A stretch of 64,000 bases of DNA from Actinomyces sp. Marseille-P3109 (GCF_900323545.1 NZ_OOHN01000008.1:2338932-2402931), one strand, 5' to 3'; counted from the stretch's first letter, positions 1 through 12,563 are shown. Notes: generated from the letters alone by a model not told the origin. Translations and numbers: made by a program.

Positions 1-992
<992 letters not shown>

Positions 993-1323
993 GGGGCGCT
1001 CCTCGGGTCCTGGTATCGGTGCGTGTCTTGAATCAGGGGCTCCGCGCCGGTGCGGGCGTCCCGGCAGGGGCTTCCGGAATCTGGAGCCGTCGCCGTGCGG
1101 CGCCCACGACGGCGTGGCTGGGCCAAGCATACGGTGCGCCGTGTTGCCGGGAAATCACACGCATCCGAGATCACAGCATCAGCGGACCGCTCGAGGGGAG
1201 CAGCCCCGAGGCCCGGCCGCCCGCTCCTGGAGCCCACCCCCCACACACGCGGCGGGCCGACGGCCATCGACAATGGGTACCTTTCCCCGACCACAGCGGT
1301 CCTCCACGCATTAGCCTGCCGTT
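993..1323. other. Divergent intergenic region between lysC and an ABC exporter
   Basis: About 330 bases separate the starts of two divergent genes. It must hold both promoters and the lysC ribosome binding site. I see no convincing ORF, hairpin or repeat. No Shine-Dalgarno is visible in front of the rightward ATG at 1324, so that gene may be translated from a leaderless or very short leader. Confidence 0.5.
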
Positions 1324-2264
<941 letters not shown>

Positions 2265-2268
<4 letters not shown>

Positions 2269-3353
2269 CTTGGAATGGTGTACGCGCCATCATGGTGCTC
2301 GAGCTGCGGCAGCGGGTGCGGGCCACGCGCTGGCGCGTCATGCTGGGAATCTGGCTGGCCGTCCTCATCCTGCTGTGCGGCGGGCTGGCGATCGCCGTGG
2401 AGACCACGAGCCCCGGAGACACATCCAACGAGTACCTTCTGGCCCTCTACGACGTCGTCGTCTGCTTCGTCCTGGGGATCGGGCTCATTGTGGCCCCCAC
2501 GCTGTCGGCGACGTCGATCAACGGGGACCGGGCGGACGCGACCCTCGCGCTGCTACAGGCCACGGCGCTGCGCAGCCAGGAGATCGTCGTCGGCAAGCTG
2601 CTGGCGGCCTGGGCGGCGGCGATCGCCTTCCTGGCCGTGGCGGCGCCCTTCCTCATCATTCTGACGGTTGCGGGAGGCTCGCACTGGCAGGCGCTCGTCG
2701 CCCACCTGGTCATCCTCGTCTTCACACTGGGAGCGGTGTGCGCGATCGGCCTGGGCTTCTCAGCGTTGACGGCGCGCCCCTCGGCCTCCGCGGTCCTGAC
2801 CTACATCGTGGTGGCCGCCCTGACCGTCGGGACGCCCCTGACCACGGCGATCGCCTCATCCCTGGTGACCGGCACGCAGACCGAGGTGGACTACCACGTG
2901 GACTACGACAGATCGACCGACGACAAGCTCGTCTGCCACTCAGAGCCCGAGGTTGAGACCCATGAGGTCACCCGCACCGACCGGATCTGGTGGATGCTGA
3001 CCCCCAACCCCTTCGTGGCCCTGGGGGACGCCACCGCCCACGCGCCGCAGCAACCGGCCTCGGCCGGCTTCGGCGCCCCGGACTCCTTCCTGTCCCTCAC
3101 CGGACAGGGCGTTGACGCAATGCGCAACCCTCAGCCCGAGCGGGTCGTCTACAACTACTGCGAGGACCGGGAGGACTCCTACGACGGCCCCTCCAGCATG
3201 GGCAGCCGCGATGGCCCCAAGGCGGAGCACCTGGCCTTCTGGCCTGTGAGCCTGGTGGCGCTCATGGCCCTGGGGGCAGGCGGCGTCGTGACGGCCAGCA
3301 GGCGCCTGCGCGTGCCGGCCGGCAGGCTGCCGCGCGGCGTGCGTCTGGCCTGA
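2265..3353 (+). CDS. ABC-2 type transporter permease
   Basis: Membrane partner of the overlapping ATPase. The 362 residues start with a cytoplasmic Arg-rich segment and a first membrane helix (VMLGIWLAVLILLCGGLAIA). A central block of helices follows at about 60-205, then a hydrophilic, presumably extracellular region of about 110 residues containing two Cys, and a final helix before a basic tail. This layout fits ABC-2 family permeases that carry a large loop before the last helix. The gene ends 25 bases before a perfect hairpin that probably terminates it. The substrate is unknown. Confidence 0.87.
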
Positions 3354-3377
3354 GCGGAGGCGTTTCCCTCCCTTCGT

Positions 3378-3444
3378 CGAGCCGGGCAAATTTCGCGTAG
3401 CCCTACCGTTTTTCTGTAGGGCTACGCGAAATTTGCCCGGCTCG
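3378..3444. repeat. Dispersed hairpin repeat, copy 1 (probable bidirectional terminator)
   Basis: Perfect inverted repeat with 29-base arms (3378-3406 and 3416-3444) around a 9-base loop. The arm contains the family core GAGCCGGGC, a variable hexamer (AAATTT here) and CGCGTAGCCC. It lies between two convergent genes, 25-26 bases from both stop codons. Three further copies are at 5393-5463, 40911-40979 and 43201-43271. Confidence 0.9.
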
Positions 3445-3470
3445 GCGTGAGGGGTGTGAGTGGACCTCGG

Positions 3471-4247
3471 TCAGGCCGTCTTCCAACGGAAAAGCCGAGC
3501 CCCCAGCAGGCCGCAGACCACCGTCATGCCGATGAGCACCGCGAGCGCCGTCCCGTAATCCGTCCAGGACCGGCCGGACCACATCCCCTGAAGGAGGTCG
3601 ACCAGGTAGTGGAAGGGCGAGTAGCGGGCCACGCGTTGGACGCCCTGCGGGATCTGGCTCTGGGGGACGAAGGCCCCGGAGGTCATCATGATGACGATGA
3701 ACAGCCCGTTGCCGATTCCGGTGGCCGCGCGCGAGGAGGGGTAGAGGGCGGCCAACGTGTAGCCCAGCGCCAGGAAGGCCATCAGCCCCAGGGCCGCAGC
3801 GGCCAGGACCGCCACCGGGCTGCCCTGGAGCCGCACCCCAAAGCCGAGGGCTCCCACCAGCAGCGCCAGGACGATTCCCACCAGGCTGATGAGGAAGTTG
3901 ACGGTCAGGTCGGCCGCGACGAAGACCCGAGGGCTCAGCGGCGTGGCCCGCAGACGGGTCAGGGCCCCGCTCTCGCGCAGCTGGAGCTGGTTGGTGGGCA
4001 GGATGATGATTCCGGTCATCCCCACCACGAGGCAGGCGCAGGCGGGCAGGGTGGCGTCCATGAAGCCGTGGCCGCCGAACTGGGGACTGGGGTCATTGCC
4101 GAAGAGCACCCCGAGGACGGCCACCAGCAGCGGGGCGAGGATGAGGGTGAAGAACAGGCCGACGGGCTCGCGCAGGGTCGAGCGGGCCAGCATGACGAGC
4201 AGGGTCGTAAAGGTTCGGCGGGTGCGCGCGGTCGGCATGGTCGGCAT
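3471..4247 (-). CDS. ABC-2 type transporter permease (DrrB-like)
   Basis: The 258-residue integral membrane protein has six predicted helices and the ABC-2 membrane-domain pattern. It resembles drug-exporter permeases of the DrrB/YhgE type (segments RESGALTRLRATPLSP and YSPFHYLVDLLQGM are characteristic). It lies 63 bases downstream of its ATPase on the same strand and is certainly in the same operon. The N-terminus MPTMPTARTRR is basic and cytoplasmic. Likely role: export of a hydrophobic compound or lipid; the substrate is not determinable. Confidence 0.9.
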   Translation of the reverse strand: MPTMPTARTRRTFTTLLVMLARSTLREPVGLFFTLILAPLLVAVLGVLFGNDPSPQFGGHGFMDATLPACACLVVGMTGIIILPTNQLQLRESGALTRLRATPLSPRVFVAADLTVNFLISLVGIVLALLVGALGFGVRLQGSPVAVLAAAALGLMAFLALGYTLAALYPSSRAATGIGNGLFIVIMMTSGAFVPQSQIPQGVQRVARYSPFHYLVDLLQGMWSGRSWTDYGTALAVLIGMTVVCGLLGARLFRWKTA

Positions 4248-4310
4248 GGTCGTGTCTCTTCTCAGCGCTCGGTTTTTCGGTAGTCGGTTGCTCAGCCGGA
4301 TCCCGGCCGG

Positions 4311-5219
<909 letters not shown>

Positions 5220-5306
5220 CGGGACTCCTGGATGATGGTGTCCGTCGAGGTGGATCGCCTCAGCGGGAGGGCTCTGCGCGCCCTCACGCCACCTATCGTC
5301 GCACTG

Positions 5307-5329
5307 TATAACTAGTTTTACAAGTTATA
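5307..5329. promoter_or_regulatory. Palindromic operator-like site upstream of the DrrAB-like operon
   Basis: TATAACT and AGTTATA form 7-base arms around a 9-base spacer, an AT-rich island in GC-rich DNA. It is 88 bases upstream of the ATPase ATG at 5219. The size and symmetry suit a TetR- or PadR-family dimer, the usual regulators of such exporters. No regulator gene is adjacent, so the binding protein is unknown. Confidence 0.55.
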
Positions 5330-5392
5330 CGGACCGAGTTGGTTGATGTCGCGTCTCGTCCTCGCCCCTCACTCTTCCAGCCACCCCGCCCC

Positions 5393-5463
5393 GTCGAGCC
5401 GGGCGTTTTTCGCGTAGCCCAACGGAAAAACGGTGGGGCTACGCGAAAAACGCCCGGCTCGAC
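5393..5463. repeat. Dispersed hairpin repeat, copy 2
   Basis: Perfect 28-base arms (5393-5420 and 5436-5463) with a 15-base loop. The variable hexamer is GTTTTT on the left and AAAAAC on the right, so pairing is kept although the sequence differs from copy 1. It starts 38 bases beyond the recR stop and probably terminates dnaX-recR transcripts. Confidence 0.9.
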
Positions 5464-5500
5464 GACAGAGAAGGGAGGGAGGGTGGAAGTGGAAGGAGTC

Positions 5501-6109
5501 TCAGTCCTCGACGCGGCGTCGACCCTCGAAGGCCCGCCCGAGGGTGACCTCGTCGGCATACTCCAGATCCGCCCCCACGGGCAGGCCGGAGGCGAGCCGG
5601 GAGACGGGCACGGCCATGGTGCGCAGCATGCGGGTGAGGTAGGCGGCGGTCGCCTCACCGACGACGTCCGGGTCGGTGGCCAGGATGACCTCCTCGACCT
5701 CACCCGTCCCGAGGCGGCTGAAGAGCTCGCGCACGCGCAGGTCGTCGGGGCCGACGCCGTTGATGGGGTCGATGGCGCCGCCGAGCACGTGGTAGAGCCC
5801 CCGGTACTCGCGGGTGCGCTCGATCGCGACGACATCCTTGGGCTCCTCGACGACGCAGATGACGCGCTGGTCGCGGCGGGGGTCGCGGCAGATGGCGCAC
5901 TGGGGGGCCTCGGCGATGTTGCCGCAGGTCTCGCAGAAGCGGACCTTGGCCTTGACGGCGCGCAGGGCCTCGATGAGGCGCTCGACGGCGGCCGAGTCGG
6001 CGGCGAGCACGTGGAAGGCCATGCGCTGGGCGGACTTGGGCCCGATGCCGGGCAGCTCGCCGAACTCGTCGATGAGGTCCTGGACGGCGCCTTCGTAGAC
6101 GGCGGGCAT
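5501..6109 (-). CDS. recR: Recombination mediator RecR
   Basis: RecR works with RecO and RecF to load RecA on gapped DNA. The 202-residue length is normal. Visible in order are the helix-hairpin-helix ([16 protein letters not shown]), a four-Cys zinc finger ([16 protein letters not shown]), the Toprim domain with [12 protein letters not shown] and [11 protein letters not shown], and the C-terminal tail. The ATG begins one base after the dnaX stop (TGA C ATG), the conserved dnaX-recR arrangement, so the two are co-translated. Confidence 0.96.
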   Translation of the reverse strand: MPAVYEGAVQDLIDEFGELPGIGPKSAQRMAFHVLAADSAAVERLIEALRAVKAKVRFCETCGNIAEAPQCAICRDPRRDQRVICVVEEPKDVVAIERTREYRGLYHVLGGAIDPINGVGPDDLRVRELFSRLGTGEVEEVILATDPDVVGEATAAYLTRMLRTMAVPVSRLASGLPVGADLEYADEVTLGRAFEGRRRVED

Positions 6110-6110
6110 G

Positions 6111-9100
6111 TCAGCGTCCTTCCTGGGTCACGGTGACCTCTTCGATGACTTGGGCGCCGAGGATCCGTTTGACGACCTCCAGGCCGACGACGCCGGCGTC
6201 CTCGGCGTCGGGGTCGTCCTCGCTGGGGGTGTCGTCGGCCAGGGAGTCCGTGCCGGTGTCCTGGGCTGCGGCGCGGGCAGCAGCCATGGCGGCGGCCAGG
6301 CGCGAGCCCGCGATGCCCGAGGGCGCCCAGGTGGCATCGTCCTCGGGAGGGGCGCTCGAGGCACTGAGCTCCTCGGGGGCTGGGCCCGGGCTGAAGGGGC
6401 TCGACGGCGTCCCCTCCCAGGTGACGGGGGCCAGGCCGGGTGAGCCGGCGGTGGCGTCGAGGGCGCCAGGCGCGCCTGCGGCCGGCGCCTGTGGCGACTG
6501 AGGGGACTGCGGCGGCTGGAACGACTGGGGAGCGGCTGAGGCCGATGAGGACGATGCGGCCCCGCCGGGAATCTCCGGCAGGGCGCGCAGACGGTGGACG
6601 GTGGCCAGGGGCGCCTCGTCGGGCGCCTGCGCGGCGGGAGCGGAACGGGACTGCGCGGGAGAAGCTGAGGCGGCCGGAGCCGACGTCGAGGCAGGCGCAG
6701 AAGCGTGCTGAGGACTGGCGGGGCTGGGCTGAGAGCCGACGGCGGTTCGCGGAGCGTAGGGGGATGACGCCTCGGTCCCGGGGCCCGCGGGCGCTGTCGA
6801 GGCGGGGGAACCGCCGACCGCAGGAGACGACGGCGCAGAGGTCGGCACGGACTGGGTGGGCACGGTTCCGCCGCCGGGGACGGCGACCGGGCCCCAGCCG
6901 TCGTCCAAGCCGGCGCCGCCGGAGGCAGGAGCGGGTGCTGAGGCGGGCGCCGGGGCCGAGCCGCCGCCGGGGATCGCAACGGGCCCCCACCCGTCGTCGG
7001 GGTCCGCGGGGTTCGCGGGAACCGCCGACGCCGTCGGGGCAGCATGGGCGGCGGCCCCCGGGGCCGTCTGGGGCGTGGAGGAGGCGGAGACCGCCGGGGT
7101 TTCCGGGGAAACCGCCTGGAACTCGGAGGGCGCAGGACCGGCCGGCGCCGCGCGCGGCTCGGGTGAGGTCACGGAGTCCCGCCCGCCGGGCTCCGGCGCG
7201 GCGTGGTGTCCGGCGGGATCGGTGCGCTGAGCGGGACCAGAGGACTCATCGGCACCGAGGGACCCGGAGTACTCGGCATAGGGATCTCCGCCCCAGTCGT
7301 CCTCGGCCGGCGGCTCGATGATCGGGGAACCGTCGTCCCACGTGGTGGAGACGGGCCGACGCGCCTGAGCGCGGTCGGCGGGCTCGACGTCGGCCGGCCG
7401 GGTGGATCCAGTAGCGGGGGCCTGATCTGCCGGGGCCTGGACGGCCTGACCGGCGTCAGCATCAGCGCCGTGCATCTCGGCGCCGTTGAAGTCCTCCGAC
7501 TCACCACCGTGGGCGGCCGAGTCGAAGGCGCCGGCTTGCGGGCCAGGACCGCTCGGGCCCGCCCCGGGCACTGCGCCACCGTAGGATCCCTGCGGTCCAC
7601 CGTGACCGACGTCATGGCCGGGAGCGCTCACACCAGGAGAACCGAGGTGGCCGGCAGGTCCCTGGGGGCCACCGCCAGGTCCGCCCGGTCCCCCAGGACC
7701 ACCTCCGGGGCCACCTGGCCCGTCGTCGCCGGCGACGATGGCACGTACCTCGAGGCGCAGGCCGAGAGCCTGGTGAAGGGCCGCGGAGAAGATGGGGCCG
7801 TGGCCGCCGTTGTCGAAGGCGCCCACAAGGCCGGGCGCGGTGAACAGAAGGGTGAAGAAGCCCCCGGAGACGGTGCCCGGCCGGGAGTTCGGGCCGACCA
7901 GCGCCCAGGTCGCGCGCCGCGAGCGCTTGGCCGCCTCCAGGACCTCCTCCCAGCGGGTGCGGATCATCTCCGCGTCGGCCGCCTCGCCCCCGCCCGGACC
8001 GCCTGGAGCACCGACGCTCCCATGGGCCGCAGGGGCCGCGGGGGCCGCAGGCGCGCTCGGAGCAGCCGGGGCGCTCGCCGGCCCGACTCCGCGTGGGGGC
8101 TGCTCAGCAGGGCCGTGGGCCGGCGCCGCCGAAGCCGACGGCGCGGAAGAGCCCGGCGCAACAGAGGCCGACGACGCGACTGAAGCGGCTGGCCCGTGGG
8201 ACGAGGCGCCGTCGTTCGGACCGTCCCAGCTGACGGCAGGGCCGGCCTGCGGGACCCGCACGGCTGACGTCGAGCCTGCGGCGGGCGCCGAGGCCGTGGC
8301 CGGGGCCGGCGCGGACGCCGTCGCCGGAGCACTCGCTGAAGCATCACCGGACTCGTTCCAGCCGCCCGCCTTCGACACCTGCCCCCAGCCGTCGTCGGAC
8401 TGGGGAGCCTGCGGAGCCGAGGCGGGCGCAGCACTCGCGGCTCCCTCCGGTCCCCCTACGTTCTCGGGTCGCGGGCCCCCTCGCCGGCCGGCGGCGTCCG
8501 CGGAGGCCTGTCGGGCGATCTGGGCGGCCATCTCGCGCCCGGAACCGGCGGGCATGCCGCTGGGCGCACTGCCGGGGGCGCCAGCGCCTGCACCACCGGG
8601 GGCGGGCGACGACGTCGGCCCGGCACCTCCGACCTGCCCAACCGCGCCGCCCGCGCCCGCGGCGCCACCGGTCGGAGCGTGGCCGGCCGGGATGAGCAGG
8701 CGGGCCACGAGCAGCTCGAGCTGGAGTCGGGGGGAGGTGGCGCCGACCATGGCGGTCAGGGCCTGGGCGGTGGTGTCGGCGGCTCGGGAGAGGGCCGCGG
8801 CCCCCATGGTGCGGGCCTGAAGGTCCATGCGCTCGAGCTCGTCAAGCGGCATGGAGCCGAGGGCCGCGCCGGCCTCGGAGCCGGCCAGGGCGATGACGAG
8901 GAGGTCGCGCAGGCGGGCCAGCAGGTCCTCGACGAAGCGGCGGGGGTCGTGCCCGGAGGAGACGACCCGGTCGACCACCCGGAAGACGCCGGCGCCGTCA
9001 GCGGCGGCGATCGCGTCGACGCACTGGTCGAGCATGGTGGTGTCGGTGTAGCCGAGCAGGGCGACGGCCCGCTGGTAGTCGACGCCGCCGTCGTGCGCCC

Positions 9101-9782
9101 CACCGATGAGCTGGTCCATGACGGACAGGGTGTCGCGCACGGAGCCGCCGCCGGCACGCACCACGAGGGGGAAGACGCCGGGGCCGATCTCGACGCCCTC
9201 GGCCCGGCACAGCTGCCCCAGGTAGCCCTCGAGGATGTCGGGCGGGACGAGGCGGAAGGGGTAGTGGTGGGTGCGCGAGCGGATGGTGCCGATGACCTTC
9301 TCCGGCTCGGTGGTGGCGAAGATGAACTTCACGTGCGCGGGAGGCTCCTCGACGAGCTTGAGCAGCGCGTTGAAGCCCTGCGCGGTGACCATGTGGGCCT
9401 CGTCGAGGATGAAGATCTTGTAGCGGTCGCGGGCCGGGGCGAAGGCGGCGCGCTCGCGCAGGTCGCGGGCGTCGTCGACGCCGTTGTGGCTGGCGGCGTC
9501 GATCTCGACGACGTCGAGGCTGCCGGGGCCGCCGGTGGCCAGGTCCCGGCAGGACGGGCAGGTGCCGCAGGGGGTGTCGGTGGGGGCCTGGGCGCAGTTG
9601 AGGCAGCGGGCCAGGATGCGCGCCGACGTCGTCTTGCCGCAGCCGCGCGGGCCGGAGAAGAGGTAGGCGTGGGTGACGCGGTCGGCCCGCAGCGCCGCCA
9701 TGAGCGGAGCGGTGACGTGGTCCTGCCCGATGACCTCCTGGAAGGCGTCGGGGCGGTAGCGGCGGTACAGAGCGGTGGTCAC
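6111..9782 (-). CDS. dnaX: DNA polymerase III subunit gamma/tau, unusually long
   Basis: Clamp-loader ATPase that organises the replisome. It starts at a GTG (9782) giving [21 protein letters not shown]. The AAA+ core shows Walker [10 protein letters not shown], a zinc-binding Cys cluster ([19 protein letters not shown]), the DEAH-type box ILDEAHMV and a sensor motif (FATTEPEKV). Domain III ends near residue 370. Then come two long Ala/Pro/Gly/Ser-rich stretches (roughly 375-575 and 700-1180) flanking a folded segment with [17 protein letters not shown]. The protein closes with a conserved-looking tail ([20 protein letters not shown]). At 1223 residues it is about twice the E. coli tau length. 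No slippery heptamer for a gamma frameshift was seen. Confidence 0.95.
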   Translation of the reverse strand: MTTALYRRYRPDAFQEVIGQDHVTAPLMAALRADRVTHAYLFSGPRGCGKTTSARILARCLNCAQAPTDTPCGTCPSCRDLATGGPGSLDVVEIDAASHNGVDDARDLRERAAFAPARDRYKIFILDEAHMVTAQGFNALLKLVEEPPAHVKFIFATTEPEKVIGTIRSRTHHYPFRLVPPDILEGYLGQLCRAEGVEIGPGVFPLVVRAGGGSVRDTLSVMDQLIGGAHDGGVDYQRAVALLGYTDTTMLDQCVDAIAAADGAGVFRVVDRVVSSGHDPRRFVEDLLARLRDLLVIALAGSEAGAALGSMPLDELERMDLQARTMGAAALSRAADTTAQALTAMVGATSPRLQLELLVARLLIPAGHAPTGGAAGAGGAVGQVGGAGPTSSPAPGGAGAGAPGSAPSGMPAGSGREMAAQIARQASADAAGRRGGPRPENVGGPEGAASAAPASAPQAPQSDDGWGQVSKAGGWNESGDASASAPATASAPAPATASAPAAGSTSAVRVPQAGPAVSWDGPNDGASSHGPAASVASSASVAPGSSAPSASAAPAHGPAEQPPRGVGPASAPAAPSAPAAPAAPAAHGSVGAPGGPGGGEAADAEMIRTRWEEVLEAAKRSRRATWALVGPNSRPGTVSGGFFTLLFTAPGLVGAFDNGGHGPIFSAALHQALGLRLEVRAIVAGDDGPGGPGGGPGGPGGPGGGPQGPAGHLGSPGVSAPGHDVGHGGPQGSYGGAVPGAGPSGPGPQAGAFDSAAHGGESEDFNGAEMHGADADAGQAVQAPADQAPATGSTRPADVEPADRAQARRPVSTTWDDGSPIIEPPAEDDWGGDPYAEYSGSLGADESSGPAQRTDPAGHHAAPEPGGRDSVTSPEPRAAPAGPAPSEFQAVSPETPAVSASSTPQTAPGAAAHAAPTASAVPANPADPDDGWGPVAIPGGGSAPAPASAPAPASGGAGLDDGWGPVAVPGGGTVPTQSVPTSAPSSPAVGGSPASTAPAGPGTEASSPYAPRTAVGSQPSPASPQHASAPASTSAPAASASPAQSRSAPAAQAPDEAPLATVHRLRALPEIPGGAASSSSASAAPQSFQPPQSPQSPQAPAAGAPGALDATAGSPGLAPVTWEGTPSSPFSPGPAPEELSASSAPPEDDATWAPSGIAGSRLAAAMAAARAAAQDTGTDSLADDTPSEDDPDAEDAGVVGLEVVKRILGAQVIEEVTVTQEGR

Positions 9783-9902
9783 GGGCCGAGCCTAATCGGC
9801 CGGGCCGACCCCGTGCGAGGTACCGGGCGAGTCGGGGCCCACTGGCACGGTCTGGCACGATGGGGGCGCTCGTCCGTCGTCGGCGGCAGAAACGGAGGAA
9901 CC

Positions 9903-10409
9903 ATGTCCGTCACCGAGTCGCTCCTCACCCGCCACCTCGCCTACTCGGCCGAGGTCCGCGCCCGGGGCGGTCTGGCGGCCAAGGGCACGCAGAAGGTCGC
10001 GGTCGTCGCCTGTATGGACTCGCGCGTGGACGTCTTCGCGGTCCTGGGACTTAACCCGGGAGAGGCGAACGTCATCCGCAATGCCGGCGGCGTCGTCACC
10101 GAGGACACGATCCGCTCCCTGACGATCAGCCAGCGCCTCCTGGGCACCGAGGAGATCATCCTCATCCACCACACCGACTGCGGCATGCTCTCCTTCACCG
10201 ACGACGAGCTCTGCCGCGCCCTGGAGGAGGAGACGGGCGTGCGACCGGCCTGGGCACCAGGGTTCTTCACCGACCTGGCCGACAACGTGCGCCGATCGAT
10301 CACCCGCATCAAGGCCTCGCCGTTCATCCCCCGCACCGACGCCGTGCGCGGCTTCGTCCTGGACCTGGCCACCGGCCGCCTGGAGGAGGTCGACGCCGCC
10401 GCGGCGTGA
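9903..10409 (+). CDS. Beta-class carbonic anhydrase
   Basis: Interconverts CO2 and bicarbonate in the cytoplasm using zinc. The 168 residues contain the zinc ligands in order: Cys37 in CMDSR, with Asp39 and Arg41 forming the gating dyad, then His90 and Cys93 in HHTDCGM. The motif RNAGG supports the family. The short form without a C-terminal extension matches mycobacterial Rv1284-like enzymes. The ATG at 9903 follows GGAGGAACC. It is divergent from dnaX and ends before the SRP RNA region. Confidence 0.93.
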   Translation: MSVTESLLTRHLAYSAEVRARGGLAAKGTQKVAVVACMDSRVDVFAVLGLNPGEANVIRNAGGVVTEDTIRSLTISQRLLGTEEIILIHHTDCGMLSFTDDELCRALEEETGVRPAWAPGFFTDLADNVRRSITRIKASPFIPRTDAVRGFVLDLATGRLEEVDAAAA

Positions 10410-10417
10410 CCCTGACC

Positions 10418-10531
10418 TACTCCACGAACCTCGGGTCCCACTGGCAGGGAGTTGTCCGTACTGAACGAGCCCCGGGCCCTCGTGGAGTACACCCATCCCC
10501 CAAGCAGTAGACCCCGACCCTCGTGGAGTAC
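10418..10531. repeat. Three-copy CTCGTGGAGTA repeat with partial hairpin
   Basis: The motif TACTCCACGA at 10418 is the reverse complement of TCGTGGAGTA, which occurs again near 10480 and near 10520. The first two can fold into an imperfect hairpin with extra pairing between CCTCGGG and CCCGGG. It lies just past the carbonic anhydrase stop and could be its terminator. The third unit in direct orientation suggests a duplicated repeat element. Confidence 0.6.
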
Positions 10532-10599
10532 AGCAGGAGGACTGCGGGGCGCCGTCGAGCCCGCCGGCCTGCCGCCCGAGCAGACCGCCCCGCCGCTGC

Positions 10600-10690
10600 C
10601 GGAAGACGTCAGGACCCCTCGCACACCCGTCAGAGCCTGCTTACCCTTGCTACCTTCCGGTCCTGGGGGATTCACTGGATGACGCCGCAC
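10600..10690 (-). ncRNA. ffs: Signal recognition particle RNA (small, 4.5S type)
   Basis: The minus strand contains the highly conserved SRP helix 8 apical sequence GGACCGGAAGGTAGCAAGGG followed by TAAGCAGGCTCTGACGGGTG, including the GGAAG tetraloop context and the symmetric internal loop bound by Ffh. A closing stem can form between CGTCA (10684-10680) and TGACG (10611-10607). It lies between tRNA-Ser and dnaX, the usual actinobacterial location. The exact ends are approximate. Confidence 0.85.
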
Positions 10691-10964
10691 GAGGGGCCGA
10701 GCGAGAGAATACCCGATCCGGCCCCCGGTTGCGAACCGGCCCCGACCGGTCCCATCCCCGCACCCGAGCTCGAGGACGCACCGTAAGGCTCGAGGGCTGT
10801 CCTGGGAGGTAGGTCCTTGAGGCCTGCGGTGCGTCCGTGTGGGGAGCCGATGCAGCAGAACCGGTCTCGCGTGACAGATCCCACCGCCCCGGGCTGGCCC
10901 CGGGGATGGGCGGTCCGATATATTGCTTTCTCGTTGCACGCGGTTGTCGCCGCGTGGAGCGCCT

Positions 10965-11052
10965 GGAGGATTCGCCTAGTGGCCTATGGCGCACGCTTGG
11001 AAAGCGTGTTGGGTGCAAGCCCTCGGGGGTTCGAATCCCCCATCCTCCGCCA
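10965..11052 (+). tRNA. tRNA-Ser (anticodon GGA)
   Basis: Acceptor stem GGAGGAT/ATCCTCC, T arm GGGGGTTCGAATCCCCC and a long class-II variable arm. The anticodon loop TTGGAAA places GGA at 10999-11001, which reads UCC/UCU serine codons. The encoded CCA is at 11050-11052. Upstream, ATATATTGC near 10920 is a likely -10 region. Confidence 0.97.
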
Positions 11053-11055
11053 CCA

Positions 11056-11083
11056 CCCCGGGATCTGAGCGATCCCGGGGTTT
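11056..11083 (+). terminator. Rho-independent terminator after tRNA-Ser
   Basis: CCCCGGGATC and GATCCCGGGG form a 10-bp stem with a 5-base loop, followed directly by TTT, four bases beyond the tRNA CCA. Confidence 0.88.
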
Positions 11084-11176
11084 CGTTGTCTCCCCTCCAT
11101 GCCGTCTCCCCCGGCAGACGACCGACTGGTACCTCTCCCCATCGACGCGGCCACCGACTCCTGCCACGGTTACCCC

Positions 11177-11797
11177 ATGCGCACGAAAACCTCTGCCCTC
11201 ATCGCCCTGCCCACCGCACTCCTGCTCGCCCTCAGCCTCAGCGCCTGCGACGAAGACGCAGTGAGCACCACCCCCACGGACTCCTCGTCGTCGAGCAGCG
11301 ACGACTCATCGACTTCCTCGGACAATGAGTCACAGGACTCGAAGGACTCCGACGACGCCTCGCCCTCGTCAAAGGCCAGCGCCTCGTCGACATCCTCCTC
11401 CAGCGCCACCGCCGACCCCAACGCCCGGACCGTCACCATCGAGGACCTCAAGGCCGGCGACTGCGTCTCCGACATCGCCACCGACACTCAGGACAGCCAG
11501 AAGGTCGCCACCGAGGCAACTGTCGTCGACTGCTCGACGCCCCACCAGTACGAGATGGTCGGAACCGGAGACACCACGGCCTCCACCTTCTCCGAGGCCG
11601 ACACCAGTACCGAGATGTCCAAGATCTGCGAGCCGTTGGTGACCAGCTACGTCGGCTCCCCCTCCAAGGCCAACAGCTACAGGATCCTGGCCGTCACGCC
11701 GTCGCAGGAGACCTGGGACCAGGGCGACCGCACCTTCGTGTGCTTCGCCCAGAACTCGGATAAGTCCCCATTGAACAATTCCATCAAAAACTCCTAG
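11177..11797 (+). CDS. Septum-formation-type lipoprotein (first of two paralogues)
   Basis: The ATG at 11177 is chosen because it starts a lipoprotein signal peptide (MRTKTSALIALPTALLLALSLSAC, lipobox LSAC). A Ser/Asp-rich low-complexity tether (about 30-85) follows. The folded C-terminal domain is of the septum-formation family found in actinobacterial membrane proteins, recognised by LKAGDC, VVDCSTPHQYE and two more Cys. The four Cys probably form disulfides outside the membrane. The 206-residue product shares this domain layout with the gene at 12046. The biochemical function is unknown. Confidence 0.82.
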   Translation: MRTKTSALIALPTALLLALSLSACDEDAVSTTPTDSSSSSSDDSSTSSDNESQDSKDSDDASPSSKASASSTSSSSATADPNARTVTIEDLKAGDCVSDIATDTQDSQKVATEATVVDCSTPHQYEMVGTGDTTASTFSEADTSTEMSKICEPLVTSYVGSPSKANSYRILAVTPSQETWDQGDRTFVCFAQNSDKSPLNNSIKNS

Positions 11798-12045
11798 TCT
11801 GTCCCCGTTGAGCAGAACATCAACCGGCAGACGGACCGCCATGCGGGAGCCACGGCTCACCCCTTGACTCCCGTGACGACAACCGTCCTGCCACCCACTC
11901 CGTCCGGGTGGCGACCCTCCGTCTCTCCGTCTCAGGTCGCCACCCGGGCCTTATCCCAGATATTTACAGCCCGCTCCCCACACGTGGCCAGGATCCCGAG
12001 GAAAACCGGCACAATCCGGGCATTCCGACTGTTACGGTTCGGTGT

Positions 12046-12519
12046 ATGCGCCCGCTGACCACGCTCCTTGTTCTTCCCGCGTCCGCTGTTCTTGCCGTGG
12101 GGCTGTCCTCCTGCAGCCTGTTCTCCTCGGGAACCACCACCGCCACCAAGGACCTCAAGGTCGGGAACTGCTACAACACCGTGAGCAGCAAGGCAGGTGG
12201 CAACAACCCGGTCGGCGAGGTCACGGTGGTCGACTGCGCCAAGACCCACACCTACGAGGTCATCGCCCAGACCACCTTCCCCGACGACGTCGACACGCTC
12301 CCCAACGAGGGCGCGATCAAGTCCCTGGGCGAGGGCTTCTGCCAGGGGGAGGACTTCACCACGTACGTCGGGGTCGAGGCCAGCAGCTCCAGCTACCAGA
12401 TCGAGTACCTCTCCCCCAGCCAGGACACCTGGGCCAAGGGAGATCGCCTCGTCACCTGCGTGGTCACTCAGGGAGACAAGTCAGAGGTCAAGGGCTCGGC
12501 CAAGGACTCCAAGAAGTAG
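12046..12519 (+). CDS. Septum-formation-type lipoprotein (second paralogue)
   Basis: A 157-residue lipoprotein beginning at ATG 12046 with signal MRPLTTLLVLPASAVLAVGLSSC. It lacks the Ser/Asp tether of its neighbour but keeps the same domain: LKVGNCYNT, VVDCAKTHTYEVIAQT, FCQGEDFTTYVG, LSPSQDTWAKGDRLVTC. The pair is in tandem with 248 bases between, most likely a gene duplication. The first TAG is followed by a strong hairpin. It acts at the outer face of the membrane; the role in septation is inferred only from the family name. Confidence 0.82.
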   Translation: MRPLTTLLVLPASAVLAVGLSSCSLFSSGTTTATKDLKVGNCYNTVSSKAGGNNPVGEVTVVDCAKTHTYEVIAQTTFPDDVDTLPNEGAIKSLGEGFCQGEDFTTYVGVEASSSSYQIEYLSPSQDTWAKGDRLVTCVVTQGDKSEVKGSAKDSKK

Positions 12520-12527
12520 TCCGCACC

Positions 12528-12563
12528 GGCGTCCTCAGCGAACCCGAGTCCGCTGAGGACGCC
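12528..12563. terminator. Bidirectional hairpin between convergent genes
   Basis: GGCGTCCTCAGCG and CGCTGAGGACGCC are perfect 13-base arms with a 10-base loop. The hairpin lies past the lipoprotein stop (12519) and overlaps the last codons of the opposing dehydratase-like gene (stop at 12535). Confidence 0.75.

Noticed and set aside
5293..6990. 565-codon minus-strand frame over recR/dnaX
   Set aside because: Overlaps recR and dnaX in another frame, is Arg/Pro/Ser-rich and reads through the hairpin repeat; no domain.
6111..9782. Programmed frameshift producing a short gamma form of DnaX
   Set aside because: No A-rich slippery heptamer followed by a stem-loop was found.
10418..10531. CRISPR array
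   Set aside because: Only three short units, one inverted, with unequal spacing; no cas genes in the window.
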